Source: Mesostigma viride
Lineage: Eukaryota; Streptophyta; Mesostigmatophyceae; Mesostigmatales; Mesostigmataceae
DNA: 64,000 nucleotides
Assembly (NCBI GenBank): GCA_009746045.1
Contig: RPFO01000225.1
Span: 1-64,000 of the forward strand
Direction of reading: 5' to 3'
In this document: positions 52,593-61,395 of the stretch, one piece after another
How the letters are laid out: each line of letters opens with the position of its first letter
How positions within the stretch are numbered: the stretch's first letter is position 1
Position numbers and translations under genes: made by a program
Notes under the pieces: model-generated
What the model saw: only the letters and a program-made list of their open reading frames with translations
Told to the model about the DNA's origin: nothing
Databases searched by the model: none

Positions 52593-53099
52593 CTGTAAGT
52601 TTTCACGATCAGGGTGCACAGGATTCCATTTTTTTGCACTACAAAGCGATTTTTTTGTCTCGTGTACGAGCGTGATTTTTTACTGTCTCGTCATTTTGGA
52701 TTTGGTGTACATTTGCACATCCTGCAGCCTTTCTGATTCTGGCCCTGCCTTGCTGCTTTGTCCTTCTTAATTGTGCTCCTACGTGCAGGAAGACGTAGAA
52801 CGAAACATGCGGACTCTGAACAGTATGGGAGAGGCATGAGAACTCTTCTTGTGAAGAATTGTGTGAAGATGTACACAAACTTCCCTGATTCCAAGAATGA
52901 ATCAGTTTTTCCCTTTCAGCAAGACATGACTACGAATGTCAGTTGACAGCATGTTTGCTGTGGATGATGTATGCAAGCTGTAACATGATATTTACCAATG
53001 TAATAAATGCACTGATTGTGAGTCATGCCCCTGTTGTAATCATCTTGCATTGTTGTATTTCTGACGGTCCCTGATAACACCATTTTTTTGTCCCAGAAT
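52593..53099 (+). other. 3' region of the CACTA second gene
   Basis: Follows the stop at 52590-52592. A further GT-AG intron is possible (GTAAGT at about 52595, AG at about 52790), and the sequence after it could encode EDVERNMRTLNSMGEA if the stop were spliced out. AATAAA at 53002-53007 is a likely polyadenylation signal. Confidence 0.6.
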
Positions 53100-53538
53100 G
53101 GCTGGAGAATTCGCCTGTGCATGTTCTTGATTTTCTTGAGATTCTACACGTTTTTTTGTCCTGAGATTGTCCTGAGAATTTCTTGAGATTCGACTCGTTT
53201 TTTTTGTCCTGAGATTGTCCTGAGATTTTGTCCTGAGATTGTCCTGAGATTGTCCTGAGATTTTGTCCTGAGATTTTCACTACAAAGTCAAAATCTCAAG
53301 ACCTGAGTTTTTCACCAGAATCTCAGGACCCGAGGTGTGCACTTACCAGATTTTGTGAAGACGAAATATCAGGATGAATCTCAGGACAATCTCAGGAAAA
53401 CTCAGGATGAATCTCAGGACAATCTCAAGATATTCTCAGGACATCTCAGGATTTCTCAGGATTTCTCAAGATTTGTCAAAAAAAAACTCAGGAGAATCTC
53501 AAGAGATCTCAGGACGAATTTTTTCCGACTTCCTAGTG
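53100..53538. repeat. CACTA right subterminal repeats and terminal inverted repeat
   Basis: CCTGAGATTGT units to about 53280, then CTCAGGA/ATCTCAGGA units to 53515, mirroring the left end. The inverted repeat CCGACTTCCTAGTG is at 53525-53538. Confidence 0.9.
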
Positions 53539-54940
53539 AAGGTGGGCGAGTAAGTTTTCATTGCTATCCAGCCGAGGTGGCTTCCTATAAGGGAGTGTGG
53601 GCGGTTCCGCTTACGGCACTGTAGATAGCAGCTGATGGGAACATGCAGAAAACTTAGGACCGCTAGCCCCTGCGCGGGTTTGAACTGGGGACTTCCGGAT
53701 CCGACGGAACGACCAGTAAAAACTCCCACTTTATTTGCGCAATGCTTCTTGCCGGGAAGGTGGGCGAGTAAGTTTTCATTGCTATCCAGCCGAGGTGGGT
53801 TCCTATAAGGGAGTGTGGGCGGTTCCGCTTACGGCACTGTAGATAGCAGCTGATGGGAACATGCAGAAAACTTAGGACCGCTAGCCCCTGCGCGGGTTTG
53901 AACTGGGGACTTCCGGATCCGACGGAACGACCAGTAAAAACTCCCACTTTATTTGCGCAATGCTTCTTGCCGGGAAGGTGGGCGAGTAAGTTTTCATTGC
54001 TATCCAGCCGAGGTGGGTTCCTATAAGGGAGTGTGGGCGGTTCCGCTTACGGCACTGTAGATAGCAGCTGATGGGAACATGCAGAAAACTTAGGACCGCT
54101 AGCCCCTGCGCGGGTTTGAACTGGGGACTTCCGGATCCGACGGAACGACCAGTAAAAACAGTCTCCCACTTTATTTGCGCAATGCTTCTTGCCGGGAAGG
54201 TGGGCGAGTAAGTTTTCATTGCTATCCAGCCGAGGTGGGTTCCTATAAGGGAGTGTGGGCGGTTCCGCTTACGGCACTGTAGATAGCAGCTGATGGGAAC
54301 ATGCAGAAAACTTAGGACCGCTAGCCCCTGCGCGGGTTTGAACTGGGGACTTCCGGATCCGACGGAACGACCAGTAAAAACTCCCACTTTATTTGCGCAA
54401 TGCTTCTTGCCGAGAAGGTGGGCGAGTAAGTTTTCATTGCTATCCAGCCGAGGTGGGTTCCTATAAGGGAGTGTGGGCGGTTCCGCTTACGGCACTGTAG
54501 ATAGCAGCTGATGGGAACATGCAGAAAACTTAGGACCGCTAGCCCCTGCGCGGGTTTGAACTGGGGACTTCCGGATCCGACGGAACGACCAGTAAAAACT
54601 CCCACTTTATTTGCGCAATGCTTCTTGCCGGGAAGGTGGGCGAGTAAGTTTTCATTGCTATCCAGCCGAGGTGGGTTCCTATAAGGGAGTGTGGGCGGTT
54701 CCGCTTACGGCACTGTAGATAGCAGCTGATGGGAACATGCAGAAAACTTAGGACTGCTAGCCCCTGCGCGGGTTTGAACTGGGGACTTCCGGATCCGACG
54801 GAACGACCAGTAAAAACTCCCACTTTATTTGCGCAATGCTTCTTGCCGGGAAGGTGGGCGAGTAAGTTTTCATTGCTATCCAGCCGAGGTGGGTTCCTAT
54901 AAGGGAGTGTGGGCGGTTCCGCTTACGGCACTGTAGATAG
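53539..54940. repeat. 218-bp satellite, block 2 (about 6.4 copies)
   Basis: The monomer broken by CACTA resumes at AAGGTGGGCG. There is one AGTC-insertion copy (about 54158) and single-base variants (GTGGCTTCC near 53579, CCGAGAAGG near 54411, GGACTGCT near 54753). It ends in GATAG, the target of element F. Confidence 0.96.
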
Positions 54941-55422
54941 AGTTGCAAATAAATGGAATGCGATGTAAATCAGAAAGCATGAAATGAACGTTGTGTTTAT
55001 TGTTCTCATACGTTATTGTCGTTGCTGCATAATTCGTCTTCGTTGCGCATATATTCTATTGCGCTTGGCACCTTCATCAGTCTTGCTGAATATCCTACGT
55101 GGACATGCATTCCGTGTAGTTCAGTGCATGCCGCGTGTTAGATACTTCTAGAATCCTCTAGGAGGTACCAAGGCAGATGCGCATACATAATAGGCCGATA
55201 GTCGGCTCAGTCCTATTGACAGTACTACACCGGCCCTTGACCAGCCGGTGACGTGGAGGCCTGGGAGACGCCCACATATTCTACGTGGCGTTATCCCATT
55301 GGCGAGTACTAGTGAAGTACAGCCATTGGCCCAATACTACAATAAAGTATATTGTAGTAATCTGTACAAGATCCTCTATCTCTGAGGACCCATGTGGACC
55401 CTAGATGGGTCTCCAACCAACT
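54941..55422 (-). repeat. Element F 3' LTR
   Basis: 482 bp; coding-strand termini AGTTGGTTGG...TTTGCAACT. It holds a 10-bp perfect hairpin TACTACAATA/TATTGTAGTA at 55335-55359 and a short one GACCCAT/ATGGGTC near its coding-strand start. Confidence 0.95.
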
Positions 55423-55690
55423 CCAGCCATTCTTTCCCTTGTGAAAGTGATAAGGCTTAGATGTATTCATTGATGTTCGGCCGCACCTGGCCAGTTCACT
55501 TTCACATATGTGGGCAATGGGGACTCACTTGGGTCTTATGGAGTTTGCATCTCATCATTGCATGGTTGGTGTAACCTGCTGTAGGGAAAACCCAAATCTG
55601 AAGGAAAACCTCTTCTCCAGAGAGGACAAAACCTCCAGGGGGATAAAAACCTACAGGAGGAGCATTAGGCTCAGGCTCCCAGATTACTCC
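55423..55690 (-). other. Element F 3' noncoding and polypurine tract
   Basis: 268 bp after the pol stop. On the coding strand it ends CAAGGGAAAGAATGGCTGG before AGTT, matching the tracts of A, C and E in its GAAAG and CTGG parts. Nothing else is recognised. Confidence 0.75.
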
Positions 55691-58600
55691 TCATGACAAG
55701 GGTTTCCCAGCCATCATGGACCGCAGCAACTGGTACCCATTAAGGGCCAGTCGTGGAAGCTTGGTCATAGCATCAGCAGGATTTGAGTGTCCTGGCAGAT
55801 GTATGGTTATACAGTGGCTGGACAACTCCTTTGCCACAAGGTAGTCCAAGTCAGTAGTAGTGGCCCTCTCATTCTTGATAAAAGAGACCACGGGCTTATT
55901 ATCACAATAAACCCTGACATCAATCACGGGTTGAGGTCTTATCTGACTCAGACACCATAAGAGTAGCTCTCTTATGTATATGGCATCGCGAATGCACATG
56001 GCGTATGCCCTGCACTCAGCGGTGTCAATGCCAGCAAACCGCCTCCTCTGAAGGTTACTGGACCAGTATACCAACGAGGGCTGTTTGCCTTCATTCCTGA
56101 TGGTGATCAGGCATCCGGCTCTGGCACCAATCTTGTTGGCAGATCTAGACTCTTGGCTAGCATCTGTGTAGGCGTCTATGATGATGCGCCCATGCCAGTC
56201 TACACCGGACAACACCAAGTCAGGAGATTCATTGAGGCAGCTCTCCAGGCGCCTCCTTCCTTCTCCTACAACAACAGAGTCTGGCATCCTACTCTGTACT
56301 GCCAGGTCAGGGTTAGTTGTGGCAGCCAGCCAACCCAGTTGACCTTTAACCGTAGGGGCATTCTCCTCAGTTACTCTCTTGGGCAACTGAGTTATTACTT
56401 TTTCTTTATACCCCTTCGCCGATTGCAGCTTAAGATGCCATCCTTTGTCATCCTGGAAAAGGGTACAGCCAATGCCACAGTAAGGTACCTGGCTGTTTTT
56501 ACTAAACCATGCTCTGGTACCAATAGGGGACTTGTCATTGAGCCTTTTATAGGTCTCATTCAACCATCCCTTGGGACCAATGCGTTGCATATCATCTCCA
56601 TGTAAGGTAGCCCAGGTGGGTTGTCCTTTGGATTGCCCCACAAAGAGACAATAAGCAAGATGAGATTGTTGCATCTGACATCTCTCCTGGATGGCAGGAG
56701 CAATGGTTTCATACCAGATGACTGGACTGCTGACCAGTCCTTCCCAGCCCACTTTAGGCTGCATGTAGGGATGACCTACTTCAGCTATCCAGCATGCTGG
56801 GGTCTTAACACAACAGGGTCTTTGAGCTTGCCAAGTGGCTCTGGCCACCTGAGGATCACCATGCAAAAAGGCCCTGGTGAAGTCATCAATTTCTGCTCCA
56901 TAATCCAAGCCATAGTCCAAAGCACCAAGGTACAGACTAAGAATAAGCCTGAGAACAGGATGTGACAGGCCAGGAGTGTACAGCTCCTCCTTATCAAAGT
57001 CTGTAGTACCATGGAACTGGGTCACGACTGGACGTGCGTTTGGTATGGGAGGCTCACCAAGCTTGCTCTTCATCTTGCATACAAAACGCAACTGAAGCAT
57101 TTGAGCATTGGGTGGAGGTTCTGAAATGCCTTCAAAAACATCCAGCGTTTGCCACTCCTGGAGCGCACGCGCCAATGCTACTCGCCAGGCCTCAAGGCCA
57201 GCGAAAGTGTGACAATCCAGGTCTACATCATCAAAGGACATGGGGCTATGAGCAGCAAATGACCTTTTTGTGAGACCAAGAGAAGTCACACTGAGCTGGG
57301 CGGGTTCTACCAGCTCAGAAGCTGGGGGTATATCCCTTCCCCATTCTGCTCCTTTTATTGAACCGACACAGGCGGTCTTCCAATTTGCCTTCTGGAACAT
57401 TTCAAGAGGCAAGAGACATCTGAATGATTCCAGAGGAATTGGGTCACAATGGGTTTTTAGGAGACTCTTTGTGTTATTGGGGCCATCAACAATGGTAACA
57501 CCGGGAGTCACCAAGAATGGCTGGCCAATGAGAGTGGGTCCCTTATAGCCATCAACAACACAAAGTGTCAAAGACTCACCCAAGAATGGGATAGTGATAT
57601 TCCCAAGAACTTGATGATCAGTGTTACCCGCAAAGTCTTGGACAATAGTCCATGGACTGGGTTCAAGGGAATACTTATCCAGCAAAGCATTAAAGGGCGA
57701 GGTGACAGAGACCTCTGCTTTGGTATCCACATCAAAGCCATCAAGGTCCATGCCCTTCTCTAGAAGAGAAGTTATTTTGGCAATCTTTAGTGAGGGCTTG
57801 AGCTTCTTTACAATATCCCGAAGCTCTTGAGGATTGCCTCTCTTGCCGAGCTGAGTGTTCAACCTGGACAACCCCTCCTCAGCTTGTCTTCCTTGGGCTG
57901 GAATCCCATCAGTCTCCAAGGGCAATGGCTTATTACCAGGGTAATTGGATCCAAGCTTTGGCTGTTCAGACTGAAATATGTTATCCACCTGCCCAGGGGT
58001 CTCAAGCCCATGTTCCAACGGCCGGAGCTTCCGGTGCTGATCAGACACCCTATTATCCAACAAGTCAGCTTCATCCATATCATCCTGTGATATCCCAGTC
58101 AATGTCTTAGGCTGAGCTTGCTGAGTAGTAGGCTCCAGTTGATGGGAGGCCGCCCTTTCTGGTAGTTGGAGTCCAGCCTGTTCACTGGCCAAAGGTGGAC
58201 AGGAAAGATTGGGAGATCCAAGTGCCTCTTCAGGGGCCATAATTTCCAGGGGATTTTCTTGAACGTTCATTGGATCTCTCTTCAATCTATTCCAAGCCAG
58301 ATGATAAGTGGTCCCATTCCAGACCACATCAGCAGTTTTCATCTCCAGGTCAACTGAGGTTATGGTCCCTGGACCCTGCCAATAACCACGTTTACCAGGA
58401 GCATTTTCTTTGTGGAAGATCACCTGGTCTCCCACCTCAAATTTTAATGATTCTCCTCTCTGTTTATCCTTTTCACAGAGATGAGCATACTGTGCCCACC
58501 TCTGCTTACTCCATGCCTGCATGATGTCATCAGGGTAGAGGCCACCTGCTAGTCCACGAGGTGAGACCAGCCGTGGAACACCACGCACCTTGATAGTATG

Positions 58601-59620
58601 AAAACGGTTGTTCATGGTGTTTTCCACTTTTGCAGCACCCAAACACCTGACAGCAAAAGTTGGTTTAAACATCTCAGGATAGTCCCCGGATATTACCAAC
58701 TTCTTAAGCTCCTGTATATATCTGTCAACCTTGCCTTGGGCTTGGTGATCTTCACGACCCACAATCCTTAGGAAAGGCAGATCAGAGTATTTGGTCAGGC
58801 AGTTAAACTGCAAGTCCATCTGCAGCTTATGAATAACTGCAAACTTCTGCAGAATAACAAGAACTGCGGCATGGAGAGTATTCTCATCCCCTGCTGCCAT
58901 AGGTTCAATTCCAATGTAGCCTGACCATTCATCCACAGCCACCAAGTAAGGCAATTGCCTGTAATTGGTGAAGTAGAGGATATCAGCTTGTAGATTACCC
59001 CTACCATCTGCAGGATGCTTTGCATGACGTTTGGAAGGCTTGTTAGCACACAATTGGCACACACAATGTTCTCTGACATCTTGATAAGCCTGCCAGAGAG
59101 CCTTGTTATTAATGGCTTGAACAAGCCTAATGGCATTGTTTCCATGGCCACAGGCATCATGCAAACTCTTAGCCAGAGTCCTAAGATTAATACAATCATT
59201 AGGCTCAGGCTCTTCAGGACATGGACGGGCATCCACGTTCCTGGCAGAGCAAGAGTCCAAGTTTTTATTATCAATATAACAAGGATTATTGCTCTGAGGA
59301 GCTTGACTGTTAACAATATCAATGGGTGCTTGGCTACAAACAGGAGCTGCACCACATGTATTGTTCACAGATACGTTGCTCACCTGGGCAACACCATGTG
59401 GCATCTGTCTACAACCAGGAGCAGATCCACATGTATTATTTACAGGAAGAGTTCCCTCTGGGGTACTCTTTTTATTCCAGGCATGGATAGGAATGCCACA
59501 AACAGGGGCACTTTTACTGCTGCTCACTGGGGCAGCTTTACGGTCAGTAGGGGTTACTGCTGGAGCCCCTACCACCTGGCAGGCCTCATCTGCCATGAGT
59601 CCACTCTCATCAGCATCCAT
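55691..59620 (-). CDS. Element F pol: integrase, protease-like, reverse transcriptase, RNase H
   Basis: 1309 codons from the first ATG; the frame is open upstream to the gag stop region. A Cys-rich N-terminal extension of about 145 residues has two NNTCG[SA]AP repeats. Zinc finger HDACGH (154/159) and CQLC (188/191); integrase core D213, D269 and D299 (Asp in place of Glu, spacing 29); SH3-like tail GKRGYWQGPGTITSVD. Protease-like DVDTKAEVSVTSP near 628 with TLIGQPFL. Reverse transcriptase has LRFVCKMKSKLG, IDDFTRAFLHG and WATLHGDDMQRIGP near 1005. RNase H has DASQESRSANK, DTAECRAYAM, VYCDNKPVVSF and NPADAMTKLP. No frame breaks are seen. Confidence 0.94.
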   Translation of the reverse strand: MDADESGLMADEACQVVGAPAVTPTDRKAAPVSSSKSAPVCGIPIHAWNKKSTPEGTLPVNNTCGSAPGCRQMPHGVAQVSNVSVNNTCGAAPVCSQAPIDIVNSQAPQSNNPCYIDNKNLDSCSARNVDARPCPEEPEPNDCINLRTLAKSLHDACGHGNNAIRLVQAINNKALWQAYQDVREHCVCQLCANKPSKRHAKHPADGRGNLQADILYFTNYRQLPYLVAVDEWSGYIGIEPMAAGDENTLHAAVLVILQKFAVIHKLQMDLQFNCLTKYSDLPFLRIVGREDHQAQGKVDRYIQELKKLVISGDYPEMFKPTFAVRCLGAAKVENTMNNRFHTIKVRGVPRLVSPRGLAGGLYPDDIMQAWSKQRWAQYAHLCEKDKQRGESLKFEVGDQVIFHKENAPGKRGYWQGPGTITSVDLEMKTADVVWNGTTYHLAWNRLKRDPMNVQENPLEIMAPEEALGSPNLSCPPLASEQAGLQLPERAASHQLEPTTQQAQPKTLTGISQDDMDEADLLDNRVSDQHRKLRPLEHGLETPGQVDNIFQSEQPKLGSNYPGNKPLPLETDGIPAQGRQAEEGLSRLNTQLGKRGNPQELRDIVKKLKPSLKIAKITSLLEKGMDLDGFDVDTKAEVSVTSPFNALLDKYSLEPSPWTIVQDFAGNTDHQVLGNITIPFLGESLTLCVVDGYKGPTLIGQPFLVTPGVTIVDGPNNTKSLLKTHCDPIPLESFRCLLPLEMFQKANWKTACVGSIKGAEWGRDIPPASELVEPAQLSVTSLGLTKRSFAAHSPMSFDDVDLDCHTFAGLEAWRVALARALQEWQTLDVFEGISEPPPNAQMLQLRFVCKMKSKLGEPPIPNARPVVTQFHGTTDFDKEELYTPGLSHPVLRLILSLYLGALDYGLDYGAEIDDFTRAFLHGDPQVARATWQAQRPCCVKTPACWIAEVGHPYMQPKVGWEGLVSSPVIWYETIAPAIQERCQMQQSHLAYCLFVGQSKGQPTWATLHGDDMQRIGPKGWLNETYKRLNDKSPIGTRAWFSKNSQVPYCGIGCTLFQDDKGWHLKLQSAKGYKEKVITQLPKRVTEENAPTVKGQLGWLAATTNPDLAVQSRMPDSVVVGEGRRRLESCLNESPDLVLSGVDWHGRIIIDAYTDASQESRSANKIGARAGCLITIRNEGKQPSLVYWSSNLQRRRFAGIDTAECRAYAMCIRDAIYIRELLLWCLSQIRPQPVIDVRVYCDNKPVVSFIKNERATTTDLDYLVAKELSSHCITIHLPGHSNPADAMTKLPRLALNGYQLLRSMMAGKPLS

Positions 59621-59658
59621 AAGGACGCTGTAGGGGTTATATAAACAGAGAGGATCAT

Positions 59659-60900
59659 CTAGTTTTTCTGCTGCTGCTTCCTCTTGCGGCCACGAGAGGT
59701 ATTGCCACCCCGCGGCTGAGAAGCATCACCACCACGCGGCTGGGAAGCGTCACCACCACGCGGCTGAGAAGCGTCGCCACCACGAAGGGCACCGCTCTTG
59801 ACGGCTTGGGAGATCTGCTGCAGCAGCTTGAGGACCTCCATCTGGGTATCCTTGGGTCCAGCGCCCGCCTTGCTCCTGCAGGCAGACGCATCATGTCCAG
59901 AATTGCCACAAGACTTGCACTTGCGAAAGTAGCAATCCTTAGCCAGATGGTTAGTCCTATTACAGAAAGTGCAGGGAGGGAAGGACTCAGAATTAGCGAC
60001 AACCTTACCCTTACATGCGCGGCGTGTGTGCCCGGGCTGCCCGCAGTTGTAGCAGAAGATTTCCCGTTGCTGCTCCATCACCATGGCGACACGAGGCACC
60101 TCCGCGGCACCTCCTTCTCTGGAAACACGGGTTTGATTCGTCAGGAGCTCCTTGAGGTGAGCTCTGCATCGGTGAGTGTCGCACAGGTAACCGCGGCAGT
60201 TGGCGACCAAATTCCGCTTCTCGGATTCGGACAGAGCACAGTTTTGGATCCATCGGAGATTCACCGCCTCGTCAGGCCACCGGAGCCCCTGCTTCTCCAG
60301 CATGTCGTAGTAAGAGTTGAGGTGCTCGATGATGGTCTGCCCGGGCTTCGGCTTTGCATCTACAAATTCCTCGATCTCGTCGCAGGTTTTGGCAGTGATA
60401 GAACGAAGAAAAGTCTCCCTCGCTCGGCGCAGAAACTCGAACGGCGACCACCGCAGACGCTGTGCTCTATCCAGCAGCGAAATCCACTCTGGGTGGTTTT
60501 TCTCGCGGTCTCCCAGCGGGGTTCCACGAAGAAACTCCAGCCAGTCCGGAATGATGTCTCGGTTGCCCGCGAGCCTGCGGAAAAACGGCCCAAGAGAGCT
60601 TACAAAGCGATCCCGGTCTGCTTGAATAGCACCAGGCACCAGCGGGGCTGGAACCCATTTCTTGATTGCCGACAGCAGCTTCGCCTCTTGAAGCAAGGTC
60701 TCCCGCCGAAGCACCTTATCACGCGCACGCTGGTTGTCACTACTAGTACTTCCCTGCCCGCAGCCCTCCTCCCGGGGCTGGTCGGACATATTCTTATTGT
60801 CATCCCTGTGCTCGCCTGGGCCAGGGTCGACAGAAAATTGAGCCGGTCCGTGCTCACCAGGGCCAGACCTCTGCTCTGAAAGATTGTCGTCCGAAGACAT
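59659..60900 (-). CDS. Element F gag
   Basis: 413 residues from ATG 60900 (MSSDDNLSEQ), 13 bases inside the 5' LTR; the frame is open a little further upstream. The capsid-like middle includes WLEFLRGTPLGDREK and IEEFVDAKPKPGQTIIEHLN. Three standard CCHC knuckles follow (CYNCGQPGHTRRAC, CTFCNRTNHLAKDC, CKSCGNSGHDASAC). The tail has RGGDASQP repeats and a basic end RGRKRKQQQKN. The stop TAG (59659-59661) directly follows GAAAAAC. In the -1 frame the reading continues open into pol. Confidence 0.92.
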   Translation of the reverse strand: MSSDDNLSEQRSGPGEHGPAQFSVDPGPGEHRDDNKNMSDQPREEGCGQGSTSSDNQRARDKVLRRETLLQEAKLLSAIKKWVPAPLVPGAIQADRDRFVSSLGPFFRRLAGNRDIIPDWLEFLRGTPLGDREKNHPEWISLLDRAQRLRWSPFEFLRRARETFLRSITAKTCDEIEEFVDAKPKPGQTIIEHLNSYYDMLEKQGLRWPDEAVNLRWIQNCALSESEKRNLVANCRGYLCDTHRCRAHLKELLTNQTRVSREGGAAEVPRVAMVMEQQREIFCYNCGQPGHTRRACKGKVVANSESFPPCTFCNRTNHLAKDCYFRKCKSCGNSGHDASACRSKAGAGPKDTQMEVLKLLQQISQAVKSGALRGGDASQPRGGDASQPRGGDASQPRGGNTSRGRKRKQQQKN

Positions 60901-60913
60901 TGCAATGAATACA

Positions 60914-61395
60914 AGTTGCAAATAAATGGAATGCGATGTAAATCAGAAAGCATGAAATGAACGTTGTGTTTATTGTTCTCATACGTTATTGTCGTTGCTG
61001 CATAATTCGTCTTCGTTGCGCATATATTCTATTGCGCTTGGCACCTTCATCAGTCTTGCTGAATATCCTACGTGGACATGCATTCCGTGTAGTTCAGTGC
61101 ATGCCGCGTGTTAGATACTTCTAGAATCCTCTAGGAGGTACCAAGGCAGATGCGCATACATAATAGGCCGATAGTCGGCTCAGTCCTATTGACAGTACTA
61201 CACCGGCCCTTGACCAGCCGGTGACGTGGAGGCCTGGGAGACGCCCACATATTCTACGTGGCGTTATCCCATTGGCGAGTACTAGTGAAGTACAGCCATT
61301 GGCCCAATACTACAATAAAGTATATTGTAGTAATCTGTACAAGATCCTCTATCTCTGAGGACCCATGTGGACCCTAGATGGGTCTCCAACCAACT
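60914..61395 (-). repeat. Element F 5' LTR
   Basis: 482 bp, same as 54941-55422, with the hairpin at 61308-61332. The coding strand continues TGTATTCA after AACT. This is not a TGG-type tRNA primer site but matches the octamer after B's LTR. Confidence 0.95.

Larger units (their letters stand above)
34489..53538. mobile_element. CACTA (En/Spm, CMC) DNA transposon, 19 kb, TSD AA, carrying element D
   Basis: The ends are exact inverted repeats of 14 bp, CACTAGGAAGTCGG at 34489 and its complement ending at 53538. They are flanked by AA on both sides (34487-34488 and 53539-53540), where an intact satellite monomer reads CCGGGAAGGTGGG. Dense TCCTGAGA/TCTCAGGA motifs lie just inside each end, the subterminal repeats expected for CACTA elements. 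Inside are a tnp2-type transposase (minus) and a divergent second gene (plus). Removing element D leaves about 10.7 kb. The transposase frame would be unbroken before D inserted. Confidence 0.95.
54941..61395 (-). mobile_element. LTR retrotransposon F (AGTT/AACT group), TSD GATAG
   Basis: Complete element of 6455 bp on the minus strand in the satellite, flanked by GATAG (54936-54940 and 61396-61400). Two 482-bp LTRs look identical. Gag is followed by pol in the -1 frame. Both frames are intact, so F is the best candidate for a currently functional member. Confidence 0.96.
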
